Shown here in pieces: positions 1 through 7,390 of a stretch of DNA of 20,907 bases. Numbering within the stretch: the stretch's first letter is position 1; each line of letters opens with the position of its first letter. Source of the DNA: a virus; IMG/VR virus record IMGVR_UViG_3300043446_001197, positions 1 to 20,907 of that record; one strand, given 5' to 3'. Position numbers and translations under genes: made by a program. The notes under the pieces are model-generated. The model had not been told where the DNA came from, made no database searches, and saw nothing but the letters and a program-made list of their open reading frames with translations.

Positions 1-214
1 CAATACCATCAGCGCGAGAAGATGCTGTACCGCCTTTAGCTTTAAGTGTTGATGCACTCGCGCTTTTAGCGGGGTTATCTACTGGATCATCGACCGGTAC
101 AGACTTTGATGTGCCATACAGTTCTTTGATATCCTTCGGAGTCGGCTTATACACCTTTGGAGGTTTGGCTTTTGACACTGGGTCAGGCACCATAACCGAT
201 TTAGTCTCAGCCAT
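1..214 (-). CDS. Small Lys/Pro-rich protein with shared C-terminal tag (3' end off window)
   Basis: The ATG at 214 lies 2 nt after the TAA (217-219) of the preceding gene, so it is probably translationally coupled; no strong Shine-Dalgarno is seen. Seventy-one codons are present before the window ends. The protein begins MAETKSVMVPDPVSKAK, is rich in Lys, Pro and Ser, and shows no fold I recognise. The last visible residues, GGTASSRADGI, match the start of the C-terminal tag of the neighbouring 185-aa protein (GGSASSRADGIAQRGKTRGK), so this looks like another member of the same tagged set. It is probably a minor virion protein or a late-operon protein of unknown role. The stop codon is not visible. 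Confidence 0.7.
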   Translation of the reverse strand, partial: MAETKSVMVPDPVSKAKPPKVYKPTPKDIKELYGTSKSVPVDDPVDNPAKSASASTLKAKGGTASSRADGI

Positions 215-216
215 GA

Positions 217-774
217 TTAGTACATCTTTCCACGGGTCTTACCGCGTTGAGCAATACCGTCGGCACGAGATGAAGCTGATCCACCTTTTGCCATCTTTTC
301 AGTAAAGTACCCACGACTACGCTGAGATTGCCCAAAAGTATCTTTACCTGCTGCTCGGTCTCTTTTCTTCTGGAGATATTCCATAGCCATCCTGTCTTGG
401 AAAGATGGTTCATTAGATGATCCAGACGCTTGACCAGCTCTACCAACTTTAGATTGGGGTTTAGATTCTGGTTTTGGTACACGTTTTAACAAACGCGAGG
501 TTTCATCTCCAGTGTCAGTGACTTTAGGCTTAGTCGCTGGCGCAGGTGTAGATGCTGGTTTAGATGCTGCTCTAACTTTAGGTTTAGCTGCTTCATCACG
601 CAAATTTTTAAGGATAGTTTCACCCTTAGCTTCGTTCATAATTGCTTGAGCATCTTCAGAAGCATTAACACGTTCTAGCGCAGCTTCATCATAAGCATCT
701 TTCATCCCAGCGTTGCTGTCCTCGCTTGTGACATAACCTTCGTCGTTATAGCGTTTTACTTTATGTTTAGCCAT
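217..774 (-). CDS. 185-aa late-operon protein with C-terminal ADGIAQRGKTRGK tag
   Basis: The start is supported by an excellent SD (AAGGAGG) that also contains the TAA stop of the upstream gene. The protein is hydrophilic. Residues 1-65 are acidic and helix-like; about 66-120 are a Lys/Pro/Ala/Ser-rich, probably disordered linker; about 123-145 are charged and helical (FQDRMAMEYLQKKRDRAAGK). The C-terminus is GGSASSRADGIAQRGKTRGK plus MY. That tail recurs in the 107-aa protein at 1538-1861 and in the partial gene at 1-214. Function is unknown; its position in the virion operon suggests an assembly or minor structural role. Confidence 0.8.
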   Translation of the reverse strand: MAKHKVKRYNDEGYVTSEDSNAGMKDAYDEAALERVNASEDAQAIMNEAKGETILKNLRDEAAKPKVRAASKPASTPAPATKPKVTDTGDETSRLLKRVPKPESKPQSKVGRAGQASGSSNEPSFQDRMAMEYLQKKRDRAAGKDTFGQSQRSRGYFTEKMAKGGSASSRADGIAQRGKTRGKMY

Positions 775-785
775 ACGGCCTCCTT

Positions 786-1346
786 TTAGCAGTAAGCTTT
801 GCCGCCCTTTTTCATGCCTAGTGGTTTAGAACCAGACATCTTTGGCATCATGCCTTTTGTGTGGCCTTTTTTCTGTACGGTGTGTTCACCATGTGCACGC
901 TTGCCACCAGCAGTGACTTTGCCCATTTTTTCCATAGTAAGACCTTTACGCTCACGAGATGGATTAGACATAGTGGTATCACCACCAGAAGCCATCTTCT
1001 TCATACCGCCTTTTTTCATGCCCTTCATTTCGGCCTCCTCATGTTTGACCATAGACTTAGGAGCGCCTTTAGCTTTCATAAAGGACACTTCTTTTTTAAC
1101 CATTGCTTTGGATTCTTTCATTTCACCACCTTTTTTTAAAAGTGCCATCTGACCATGATCGGTTTTTGGCTTGTTTATCCTTTGAAGATCAGCACGAGAC
1201 TTTTCTCCCTTACCAAACTTCAACCCCTTATCCGCTTGCACGAATTCTTGCCCCACAGATTGGGGGACGCCAGCTTTCTTAGCAAACGCTGGGTTATTAG
1301 CCACCGCCGCCATGAAATTGTGTTGCTTTTGGCTTGTGCTTGGCAT
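786..1346 (-). CDS. 186-aa Lys/Gly/Met-rich protein, MPSTSQKQHNFM N-terminus
   Basis: I chose the ATG at 1346 over an in-frame ATG at 1403. The protein then begins MPSTSQKQHNFMAAVANNP, an opening familiar from small phage and aquatic-bacterial hypothetical proteins, and the start falls 1 nt after the upstream stop instead of overlapping it by 56 nt. The N-terminal ~45 residues look folded (AFAKKAGVPQSVGQEFV). The rest is very basic and low in complexity, with repeated KKGG and MKKGG runs and several Met-Lys patches, consistent with nucleic-acid binding or disorder. Near the C-terminus QKKGHTKGMM resembles a degenerate copy of the AQKGKTKGKM tag of its neighbours, followed by GMKKGGKAYC. Function is unknown. 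Confidence 0.75.
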   Translation of the reverse strand: MPSTSQKQHNFMAAVANNPAFAKKAGVPQSVGQEFVQADKGLKFGKGEKSRADLQRINKPKTDHGQMALLKKGGEMKESKAMVKKEVSFMKAKGAPKSMVKHEEAEMKGMKKGGMKKMASGGDTTMSNPSRERKGLTMEKMGKVTAGGKRAHGEHTVQKKGHTKGMMPKMSGSKPLGMKKGGKAYC

Positions 1347-1347
1347 A

Positions 1348-1536
1348 TTACGTTTTGATGATCCAGCCTTTACCAAAGACAAAGCCTGCTGCAAGCAGGC
1401 CAATCCAAATCAAAGCCTTCTCTACAACGGTTTTACCAACCTTTTTGTAGAACTCTGAAGATAGTTCTTCAAGCGCAAGTTTTGCTGCTTCTTTAGCAAT
1501 GGCACGTTCACGATCGGTTAATTGAATATTTGACAT
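1348..1536 (-). CDS. 62-aa single-pass membrane protein
   Basis: Residues 1-40 form a charged helical segment (LTDRERAIAKEAAKLALEEL). Residues 41-60 are a hydrophobic stretch (ALIWIGLLAAGFVFGKGWII) that looks like one C-terminal transmembrane helix, followed by KT. The start codon is 1 nt after the upstream stop, so translation is coupled. A small membrane protein in a late operon could be a holin, a spanin-like protein or a tail-associated membrane protein. Nothing in the sequence decides between these, and no endolysin is seen next to it. Confidence 0.8.
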   Translation of the reverse strand: MSNIQLTDRERAIAKEAAKLALEELSSEFYKKVGKTVVEKALIWIGLLAAGFVFGKGWIIKT

Positions 1537-1537
1537 A

Positions 1538-1861
1538 TCAGCACATCTTTCCTTTGGTTTTACCCTTTTGGGCTATGCCATCAGCAGATTTAACGTAGCC
1601 ACCATCTGCGCAGTTCCAAGCACGAAGACTTTTGTTAATCCTCGAATTGGGATCGTTTGCGGTCTTGGCGCTCGTTAGCTTCGATTTCATGCCTTTCATA
1701 CGAGCGCAAAAGGAGTCGCGCCTCGGACCACCTTCTGGTTGAGGACGCTTCAGTCCGGGTTTCCCCGGATTGGCTGCGTTGTAGGAGGCTCGGCCCTTGG
1801 CGTTGAGTCCACCACTTGGATTCTTCCCCTCTTTGCGTTGCCATGCTGGGGTCTTAGCCAT
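1538..1861 (-). CDS. 107-aa phage protein, DUF6321-like, with C-terminal tag
   Basis: The protein opens MAKTPAWQRKEGKNPSGG and continues LNAKGRASYNAANPG, then RDSFCARMKGMKSKLTSAKTA and NDPNSRINKSLRAWNC. I recognise this pattern as a widespread small phage family, probably the one called DUF6321; that name is from memory and was not checked. The family usually ends near the RAWNC block. Here a 22-residue extension follows, containing ADGIAQKGKTKGKMC, the tag also found on the 185-aa and partial proteins downstream. The start overlaps the upstream gene by 8 nt. Function is unknown; a virion or DNA-associated role is plausible from the basic composition. Confidence 0.82.
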   Translation of the reverse strand: MAKTPAWQRKEGKNPSGGLNAKGRASYNAANPGKPGLKRPQPEGGPRRDSFCARMKGMKSKLTSAKTANDPNSRINKSLRAWNCADGGYVKSADGIAQKGKTKGKMC

Positions 1862-2369
1862 AGAAAATTGTCAGCCCTGTTTGGTTTGACAACTGTGCAT
1901 ACACACCATTTCTAGCAATCATCCCCTCGGCAGGGAAAGGCAAAAATATGGTCTGCGGCACTCCAGAAGTAGTTAACGCAGCGGTATCAAACGACGTCAA
2001 CCAACGAGTGCCTTCAGTACCAGCCGCGCCAGCGGTGATACTTCCAGAGTTAATGTCGGTGACGGTGTATGTATTTGCGTCAGATACTGTGACTTGGTAA
2101 TTTCCGTTGGTTGCAGTTCCACCTGTACCAGCCGCAAAAGTCAATCCAATCCATTGCCCTGTAGTTAACCCGTGAGAGTTATGAGTAATAGTGATGGTTG
2201 TACCTGAACGGCCATATGTAATGCTGACTGGGGCAGTTGTGGTGTCCCAAAGATTTACGGTACCTGCGGTAGAAGTTGCAACAGAAATCACCCCGCGCAC
2301 GCGTGTACGCGCAGTGGTCATAAAACCACTAGCGTTAAGGTGCGCCGATAAGACGTCGGTTTGCATCAT
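1854..2369 (-). CDS. 171-aa beta-rich structural protein with FCCH-like segment
   Basis: A strong SD (TAAGGAG, overlapping the upstream stop) precedes two tandem ATG codons at 2369 and 2366. Residues 57-110 (ITITHNSHGLTTGQWIGLTF, then ATNGNYQVTVSDANTYTVTD) match the HGLxTGxxIxxx...NGxYxVTVxDxNTYTV pattern. That pattern is annotated in many phage tail and fibre proteins as an E1 FCCH-like beta domain. The protein is rich in Thr, Gly and Ser and has little charge, as is usual for decoration or fibre proteins. Together with the neighbouring 165-aa protein it is probably a surface-exposed virion component, though its location on head or tail is not shown. Confidence 0.8.
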   Translation of the reverse strand: MMQTDVLSAHLNASGFMTTARTRVRGVISVATSTAGTVNLWDTTTAPVSITYGRSGTTITITHNSHGLTTGQWIGLTFAAGTGGTATNGNYQVTVSDANTYTVTDINSGSITAGAAGTEGTRWLTSFDTAALTTSGVPQTIFLPFPAEGMIARNGVYAQLSNQTGLTIFYG

Positions 2370-2382
2370 GGAGTGTTACTCC

Positions 2383-2880
2383 TTAGACAACTTGCTGTCC
2401 GCCGTTGGGGTCAACTACGAAGTAAGTGATAAAGCCTGTCACAGTGCCGCTTGTAGCAGCAGATGCGCCTACACCGCCAGTAATGTAGACCAACTCAGAA
2501 GATGACATTACAGCGCCCAAAGAAGTGCCTTTTGTAGAGGTGCTTAAAGTAGCTGTGGCTTTAGCATCGGATGGCTGCTCGTTCAACAATGATTGACCGC
2601 TGGTAGTGCCAGTGGTGTACAAAGTGAAGCCCATGTCGATGGTTGGGGCTGTACCACCAGAAGAGGTAGTAGCAGTGATATTGATAGATGTAATGACTGC
2701 GTTAACAGGCAAAATTACATTTGAAGAATTGGTTGAAGAAACAACAACCTTAGTGGTATTAGCTGCGGTGATGTCTGCAATATAGAACTGCGCGACCATC
2801 AAGCCAGTGCCACAATATGCGGTGCGTGTTTGATCACCGCCACCAGAACGCCAAATACTTTGGGTGGTAGAAACTGCCAT
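2383..2880 (-). CDS. 165-aa Thr/Ser/Gly-rich putative structural protein
   Basis: The protein starts MAVSTTQSIWRSGGGDQ after a GAAGGA Shine-Dalgarno. Almost the whole length is Thr/Ser/Ala/Gly/Val with alternating hydrophobic residues (VILPVNAVITSINITATTSS; YITGGVGASAATSGTVTGFI), predicting beta strands. It has few charges and no catalytic motif. Composition and position downstream of the major capsid gene suggest a minor head or decoration protein. It is the first gene after the HNH endonuclease and may have been adjacent to the capsid gene before the endonuclease inserted. Confidence 0.75.
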   Translation of the reverse strand: MAVSTTQSIWRSGGGDQTRTAYCGTGLMVAQFYIADITAANTTKVVVSSTNSSNVILPVNAVITSINITATTSSGGTAPTIDMGFTLYTTGTTSGQSLLNEQPSDAKATATLSTSTKGTSLGAVMSSSELVYITGGVGASAATSGTVTGFITYFVVDPNGGQQVV

Positions 2881-2977
2881 TTGAATTGTCCTTCGTACAA
2901 AGATCAGCTAGTCAGTTGTGTACGCATCTGCCGGATCAGTCTGACAAGCCGGGTTTTCCGGTTTCTCGCAATATACA

Positions 2978-3595
2978 CTAAATTTTTGGAAATGCAAGCA
3001 CCATATCCTCACTTGGCAACAAATTTGACTTTTTAAGGTTTTCTTCCTGTGTCATTACCTGCAAGTTCCACGGCACATGAAGGCCACAGACTACTTCGGA
3101 ACGTAACGGGTAAATATGGTCTACAACATACTGCACGCCAGTTGTTTGAGTTAAGGTGATAGCAGCTTGATATAAATTGCGGATTTCTGCCTTTTGTTTG
3201 CGTGTTAACCAAGGGGGTGTCGCTTCGCGGTGTTTTCGTCTACGGGCCTTTGTATCGGCACGCACCCATACAAGATTACGTTCTTTCCAAGCATTCTGAT
3301 ATTCACGCTTTACGTGCAGTGGACGCGTAGAAGCGGCTTCTATTACATGCTCACGGTTTTCTTGGTACCAACCGTGTTTGCGTTCTTTTACGTCTTCTCG
3401 CTTGTTGTACTCACGGAAGTAGTTGGCACGGGTTTCGTTGCCTTTTGCCCATTCTATCTTCAGGCACTCTAGACAAGAGCCTTTGGTCTTGCGTGGGGCT
3501 ATGTGCCCGTGTTTACACGGTTGTCCAGTGAAATAGTACTTATTGCCAGTTTTCTTTGCTTCTTCCCTTGTTTTAGGTAGGTTAGTTGTGTCCAT
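2978..3595 (-). CDS. Free-standing HNH endonuclease (probable homing endonuclease)
   Basis: The 205-aa protein has an N-terminal Cys/His cluster (C27, H29, H31, C41, C44) that may bind zinc and a long basic middle region. Its C-terminal HNH domain carries VVDHIYPLRS (D159-H160), then GLHVPWNLQV (N177), then EENLKKSN (N186, N191), the usual D-H...N...N metal and catalytic set of phage HNH enzymes. Such proteins nick or cut DNA, often as mobile introns or free-standing homing endonucleases. It sits between the capsid terminator and the next structural gene and has its own SD (AGGAGA), as expected for an insertion into an existing operon. Its mRNA start region contains an imperfect hairpin. Confidence 0.9.
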   Translation of the reverse strand: MDTTNLPKTREEAKKTGNKYYFTGQPCKHGHIAPRKTKGSCLECLKIEWAKGNETRANYFREYNKREDVKERKHGWYQENREHVIEAASTRPLHVKREYQNAWKERNLVWVRADTKARRRKHREATPPWLTRKQKAEIRNLYQAAITLTQTTGVQYVVDHIYPLRSEVVCGLHVPWNLQVMTQEENLKKSNLLPSEDMVLAFPKI

Positions 3596-3603
3596 TTACA
3601 TCT

Positions 3604-3622
3604 CCTGTGACTTAGTTACAGG
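3604..3622 (-). promoter_or_regulatory. Imperfect hairpin overlapping the SD of the HNH gene
   Basis: In mRNA sense the sequence is CCTGTAAC-TAA-GTCACAGG, eight potential pairs with one A-C mismatch. The 3' arm ends in AGG, the first half of the AGGAGA Shine-Dalgarno of the HNH gene. If it folds, it would partly hide the ribosome site. Several free-standing endonuclease genes of T4-like phages are controlled by hairpins of this kind. Folding energy was not computed. Confidence 0.4.
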
Positions 3623-3643
3623 TAATGTATCACAGTTTTTTGG

Positions 3644-3674
3644 GAAAAGAAAAAGGCCCCTTGTGGGGGCCTTT
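3644..3674 (-). terminator. Rho-independent terminator after the major capsid gene
   Basis: The 9-bp perfect stem AAAGGCCCC / GGGGCCTTT (3652-3660 with 3666-3674) has a 5-nt loop. On the minus strand it is followed by a T-rich run (TTTTTCTTTTCCC). It lies 24 nt past the stop of the capsid gene and would reduce read-through into the HNH gene and the small structural genes, setting capsid mRNA above them. The flanking A-tract makes it partly usable on the other strand too. Confidence 0.85.
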
Positions 3675-3697
3675 CTTAGTACTTTTAGTACTAAATA

Positions 3698-4609
3698 TCA
3701 GGAAGAACCTGAAGAACCCCACATACCTAGGGGATCGGACCAGCCGAAGCTATAACGCTCACGAGCCTTATAGCGGACGTTGCCAGTATCGAAGTCTCCA
3801 TCCATTGAATTCTGCAATGGAGTACGGACAAAGTGCTTCATACCGTTAGGTACGTCTGTGGTCAAGAACCAAGCATTGGTGTCGGTCAAGAAGTGGTTAA
3901 CGGTGTAACCCTCTGGAACGGCGCCCATGTTCTTGATGGCGTTGATGTCGTTATCGTTAGTTCCAACGCGAAGTTCGGTTTCTAACAAGCGATCAGCAAC
4001 GAACATCAATGCTGGGGGCACGATCATCTTCTTGGGCTTGGCAGCGATCAACAGTCCACGCTCATCTGTCCAAGCGGCAATCTGAATAACGGCGGCTTCC
4101 AAAGAAGTCTCGTTCAGGTCAACTTGAGTTGATGGGGTGTTGCTGTTAGTGCCACCAGAAACCAATGGATGTGCAGTAGAGAACAGAGCTTGACCGTCGC
4201 CACCGGGGTAGCTAGATGAGAAGCCGTTGTTCAAAACCGCAGCAGCCTTGACTTGCTTGGTGTATGCCATAGCGCGAGCCAAACCTTTGGTGTAACGAGC
4301 AGACAAGCTGTCGTACAAGTTATCTTCGATCGCCTCTTCGGTGATCGAGAAACCCAAAGCGATGGTTTCGTGGTTATAGCGGGTAGTCCATGCCTCTTGC
4401 GCATTGTCGTAAGCGATGGCGGCGCCTTCGTTCTTGACAGGTGCGGCTGAGAAGCCAGACAGCTTGGTTTCTTCCTCGAATGAACGCTCAGAAGTCTCTG
4501 TTTCGTAGATTTCTTTGTGTTCTTCGCCGTAACGAGCATACTCAAGACCGAACAAAGCGTTCAAGCCGGGGAGCAACTCTTTCAGCAGTTGTGCGCGTGA
4601 AATAGCCAT
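3698..4609 (-). CDS. Major capsid protein (gpT-like, HK97-type fold expected)
   Basis: The 303-aa protein carries the signature of the Mu gpT-like major head subunit group: an N-terminal LLPGLNALFGLEY, then FSITEEAIEDNLYDSL, then ALFSTAHPLVSGGTNSN, then DERGLLIAAKPKKMIVPPA and LLETELRVGTNDNDINAIK. It ends RERYSFGWSDPLGMWGS. These blocks build the capsid lattice in the HK97-type fold. Start and SD (TAAGGAGTAA, 4 nt before ATG) are unambiguous. The gene follows a scaffold-like gene and a co-chaperonin and is followed by a strong terminator, the expected position for the most abundant virion protein. No separate protease is seen. Confidence 0.92.
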   Translation of the reverse strand: MAISRAQLLKELLPGLNALFGLEYARYGEEHKEIYETETSERSFEEETKLSGFSAAPVKNEGAAIAYDNAQEAWTTRYNHETIALGFSITEEAIEDNLYDSLSARYTKGLARAMAYTKQVKAAAVLNNGFSSSYPGGDGQALFSTAHPLVSGGTNSNTPSTQVDLNETSLEAAVIQIAAWTDERGLLIAAKPKKMIVPPALMFVADRLLETELRVGTNDNDINAIKNMGAVPEGYTVNHFLTDTNAWFLTTDVPNGMKHFVRTPLQNSMDGDFDTGNVRYKARERYSFGWSDPLGMWGSSGSS

Positions 4610-4622
4610 GATTTACTCCTTA

Positions 4623-5297
4623 TCAAACGCCAGTTGGGTTGAGATACTGATGACCACCAGCAACAGTTTGACCTGTTACGTTAGGTGCATTCCACTTGAC
4701 GATAACTTCAACGAAGTTGCCGCTAGAGTTGGCAGTATCAGGGACCACATCAATGATGCGGAGCGGTAGGGTAGCTGTAGTAGTGGCGCCAGCAGCGGTG
4801 TAAACACCAACTTTAGAATCGCCAGTTACAGTTGAACCTGTGTTTTGCACGAGTTGTGCGTTTGAACCAATCATCGTGCGACCTAGATAAGCAGGTAACA
4901 GACCAGAGGTAGTATCGTCAGCAGTAGTACCAGCAACCAAAACAGCCTTGAAGAGCTGATCGGGATCATCTGCTACAAATGCGAAGATGTCAGAACCAGA
5001 CTTAACTGCCAAGCTAGCAGGATAGTACTGCGAGAAGGTCAGTTGGCCAGTCACGGCGCTGATGTATTGACAGCCTAAGAACACGCCCACGGGGGTAGCC
5101 GTAGTAGTGCCAGTGTCAACTTGAATAGTACCTGATGATGCAAGCTTTACGACATCGCCATAAAAGATATTGGTGTTGTATCCAGTACCAGATGTATTGG
5201 CAATGACGATTTGGCGAGTTGCACCAGCAAATACCTGCCCACCGATCAGATTGATCGGCTTAAGCCCGTAAGGGGCTGAGACGGTAGGATATGCCAT
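4623..5297 (-). CDS. 224-aa head-associated structural protein
   Basis: The protein begins MAYPTVSAPYGLKPINLIGG and continues with NIFYGDVVKLASSG, TPVGVFLGCQYI, LTFSQYYPASLA and FAFVADDPDQLFK. This pattern is familiar from phage structural proteins encoded directly upstream of major capsid genes. It is Thr/Gly/Val-rich and probably all-beta. By position it may be a capsid decoration or stabilisation protein. The gene lies 13 nt upstream of the capsid gene in the same operon, so both are probably made in quantity. The exact role is not shown by the sequence. Confidence 0.8.
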   Translation of the reverse strand: MAYPTVSAPYGLKPINLIGGQVFAGATRQIVIANTSGTGYNTNIFYGDVVKLASSGTIQVDTGTTTATPVGVFLGCQYISAVTGQLTFSQYYPASLAVKSGSDIFAFVADDPDQLFKAVLVAGTTADDTTSGLLPAYLGRTMIGSNAQLVQNTGSTVTGDSKVGVYTAAGATTTATLPLRIIDVVPDTANSSGNFVEVIVKWNAPNVTGQTVAGGHQYLNPTGV

Positions 5298-5312
5298 TTA
5301 AGACTCCAAAGT

Positions 5313-5783
5313 TTAAGAACCAGAACCAAAAGTGACTTTGCTGGACTTCTCTGAGAACAGAGGCATCCGAGCGTCACTTTGACGAAGGAAACTGTTGTCT
5401 ACCGATTCAACTTGAGCTCTATTTTGCTGGGCGTAATAGTCAGAACGCTGCTCCATAAACTCTTGTGGAATACGGCAAAGCAACAAACCACCCACTTCGA
5501 TGTTTCCCTTGAAACGACCTTCAGTGGCGGCGTGCAACATTAGCTCAGGATAATCATCCGCTTTACAGGGTTCGTATCCTTCGCGTAACTTAGAAGAGAT
5601 ATTTGATGGATCAGCATTACCTAAGATGCTTATGCGTACCCAACGGTGCGCCCATCCCGGACGTGGGTCAGGTGATGGAAGTGTTTCAGGTGCACGCCAT
5701 GTTGTTGGGCGTTGCATTGTTACACGACTATCTAACTCACGAGCCAAACGATTTTGCTTCTCAGCAGTTTTAACTTGATCCAT
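5313..5783 (-). CDS. 156-aa conserved phage virion-operon protein
   Basis: The core WAHRWVRISILGNADPSNIS, then KLREGYEPCKADDYPEL, then GNIEVGGLLLCRIPQEFMEQ is a motif set I recognise from small head-region proteins of T7-like and other aquatic podoviruses, always of unknown function. The N-terminus is basic and helical (KTAEKQNRLARELDSRV); the C-terminus is Ser-rich (SSKVTFGSGS). It sits between the scaffold-like gene and the 224-aa structural gene, so an internal head or assembly role is likely. The start lies 2 nt after the upstream stop. Confidence 0.75.
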   Translation of the reverse strand: MDQVKTAEKQNRLARELDSRVTMQRPTTWRAPETLPSPDPRPGWAHRWVRISILGNADPSNISSKLREGYEPCKADDYPELMLHAATEGRFKGNIEVGGLLLCRIPQEFMEQRSDYYAQQNRAQVESVDNSFLRQSDARMPLFSEKSSKVTFGSGS

Positions 5784-5785
5784 AT

Positions 5786-6778
5786 TTAACCTCTATTAAG
5801 TTGAGCAACCTGTTTTGCGTATTCTTCCAAAGGAACCCCAAGCCTGCGAGCAATCGCAGCTTCAGATGCCTTTAGTTTTACACGGTTAGGCGGTGTGCTA
5901 CGGGAAGCTGGAGCAACCACAGTAGCTGGTTTAGTAGCACGGCGTGGAGGTTCATCCTCATCAACCGGTTCGGCCCTTTTTCTTGGAGGCGGGTCGTAGT
6001 CCTCTTGGCTCTGAACATCTTCGAAATATTCAGGAAATCGTTTGCGCATTGTTTTGTCAATAGTGCGGAAGTACTCCTCCGAACCGACATAGTCCGCACC
6101 ATACTCGCGAGCAAGCTTCTTGTCAAGCCCCATCGCTGCGGCTGTCATTTCTTCGTCAACTCCCCACCAATCTGAGTTGCTATCAACCCACTTCTGGGTA
6201 CGTCTGCTCAAGAGAGGTTGTTGCGGCTGTTGTGGTTGACTGAACTCGCGTTCTTCCACCTCATGCGGACGCATAGTCTCAGCTTGTTTTGAATCTACGA
6301 TAGCAGAAGATATTTCAGCCTGTGCTTCAGCGGCGGCATCAAAGTCGCCTGACTCTTGCGCGTCTTTAAACTTGCGCTTAGCGGCGGCAAGCCTAGCTTC
6401 TGCGGCAGTTTTGGCTGTCTCTATATATGCTTTGCTCCCCGTAGCAAGCTGCTGTTGAAGGCGTTTGTTGTCCTCCAAAACCTGTTTTGCAAAGTTTTCT
6501 GCCGCTTCGCGTTCGCGTTGGGCTTCTTCTTTAGCACGGCGTTCATCGTGGTATCCACGGGTGAACTTCTTAATACGCGCCTGTACTTTTTCGTCATATG
6601 ACGCAAGTTCTTCCTCGGTTGGGTCTTCAACCGGCTCTTTCATAGGCTTGCGACCACGATCCTCTACAGGAGTATCGTCCTCTATTTCGACCTCAAATTT
6701 TTCTTCGGTAGCAGTTTGTTTAGTCTGCTCGTCAAGTTCATCAGGGAACTTGTAATCATCACCACCAAATTTTGGCAT
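5786..6778 (-). CDS. Scaffold-like capsid assembly protein
   Basis: This is a 330-aa, highly charged protein. An acidic N-terminus (about 1-75, Glu/Asp-rich) is followed by a long coiled-coil-like stretch (about 75-175, with DERRAKEEAQREREAAENFA and LAAAKRKFKDAQES). A Gln/Pro linker (about 183-195) and an aromatic block (WVDSNSDWWGVDEEM) come next. The C-terminus (about 265-330) is disordered and basic and ends in a small helix (SEAAIARRLGVPLEEYAKQV). Length, coiled coil, extreme charge and position between portal/co-chaperonin and capsid genes fit an internal scaffold that templates procapsid assembly. It has no protease motif. A SD of TAAGGAGTAA fixes the start. Confidence 0.8.
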   Translation of the reverse strand: MPKFGGDDYKFPDELDEQTKQTATEEKFEVEIEDDTPVEDRGRKPMKEPVEDPTEEELASYDEKVQARIKKFTRGYHDERRAKEEAQREREAAENFAKQVLEDNKRLQQQLATGSKAYIETAKTAAEARLAAAKRKFKDAQESGDFDAAAEAQAEISSAIVDSKQAETMRPHEVEEREFSQPQQPQQPLLSRRTQKWVDSNSDWWGVDEEMTAAAMGLDKKLAREYGADYVGSEEYFRTIDKTMRKRFPEYFEDVQSQEDYDPPPRKRAEPVDEDEPPRRATKPATVVAPASRSTPPNRVKLKASEAAIARRLGVPLEEYAKQVAQLNRG

Positions 6779-6788
6779 GTTTTACTCC

Positions 6789-7199
6789 TTATGCAGCACG
6801 GGTAATACCGCGCGGGTCTTGAACAACGGCTTCGACAGAATCATCGTTGATGATCCTAAACTCTCGGCCATGAATCTTCAGGCGGGTGCCTGAATTGGGG
6901 CGCACGACGACAAAGTCACCGAGCTTGCAACGGGGTCCACTTGGGAACCGTGTTGTGTCTTTATAGGCTTCTGGACCCATTTTTACTACAAAAAGAATAG
7001 GAGTTAGAACTTCTTCTTTCCATATTTCTTTACTTGACTTTACAAGCCCAACCTCACTATCTGCGTACTCTTCCATAGCTTCTGGTACTACAGTAAGCAA
7101 ATAGAAGCCAGCTGGGTCGGGAAGTTGTTTAGCCTTTTCTTCGTTGCTGGCATTAAGAATGCCAGAAAGGTCTACAGCGGATACATCAAAATTACTCAT
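6789..7199 (-). CDS. GroES-like co-chaperonin
   Basis: The 136-aa protein has GFYLLTVVPEAMEEY near the N-terminus (31-45) and the GroES-type core from about 65: VLTPILFVVKMGPEAYKD, then RCKLGDFVVVRPNSGTRLKI, then GREFRIINDDSVEAVVQDP. This matches the Cpn10 layout (VGxG...VKxGDxVxF...G..i...g.eylii.e.diLavv). Phage versions such as T4 gp31 cap the host GroEL so that the large capsid protein fits and folds. The stretch at 44-66 sits where the mobile, GroEL-binding loop would be. Its place among head genes supports a capsid-folding role. The start overlaps the upstream stop as ATGA. Confidence 0.85.
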   Translation of the reverse strand: MSNFDVSAVDLSGILNASNEEKAKQLPDPAGFYLLTVVPEAMEEYADSEVGLVKSSKEIWKEEVLTPILFVVKMGPEAYKDTTRFPSGPRCKLGDFVVVRPNSGTRLKIHGREFRIINDDSVEAVVQDPRGITRAA

Positions 7200-7390
7200 T
7201 CACGTTCCAATCTTTGCACGAGGTCGTTGATGATGGAATCTGCAAGGTTTAGGCCTCGGATCACCCCACAGATTTTTTTGTACTCGTCGTATGTATCAGC
7301 GCGACTAGCGGCTACAAACGCCACTTGTTCCTGTCTTAATTTTTCAATCTCTTGTTGCACGAGTGCAAGCACTCGGATTGAGTCACTCAT
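7196..7390 (-). CDS. 64-aa helical protein between portal and co-chaperonin
   Basis: The protein is fully helical in appearance: IRVLALVQQEIEKLRQEQV, then YDEYKKICGVIRGLNLADS, then IINDLVQRLERE. The DEYKKxxGxIRGL block is common in small proteins next to portal genes in podoviruses; its function is unknown. Both ends overlap neighbouring genes as ATGA (with the portal stop upstream and the co-chaperonin start downstream), so it is translated as part of a coupled block. It could be a portal or scaffold accessory protein. Confidence 0.78.
   Translation of the reverse strand: MSDSIRVLALVQQEIEKLRQEQVAFVAASRADTYDEYKKICGVIRGLNLADSIINDLVQRLERE

Noticed and set aside
2941-2965. CCGG-containing hairpin between HNH gene and 165-aa gene
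   Set aside because: Stem of only 4-5 pairs without a T-run; not a convincing terminator.
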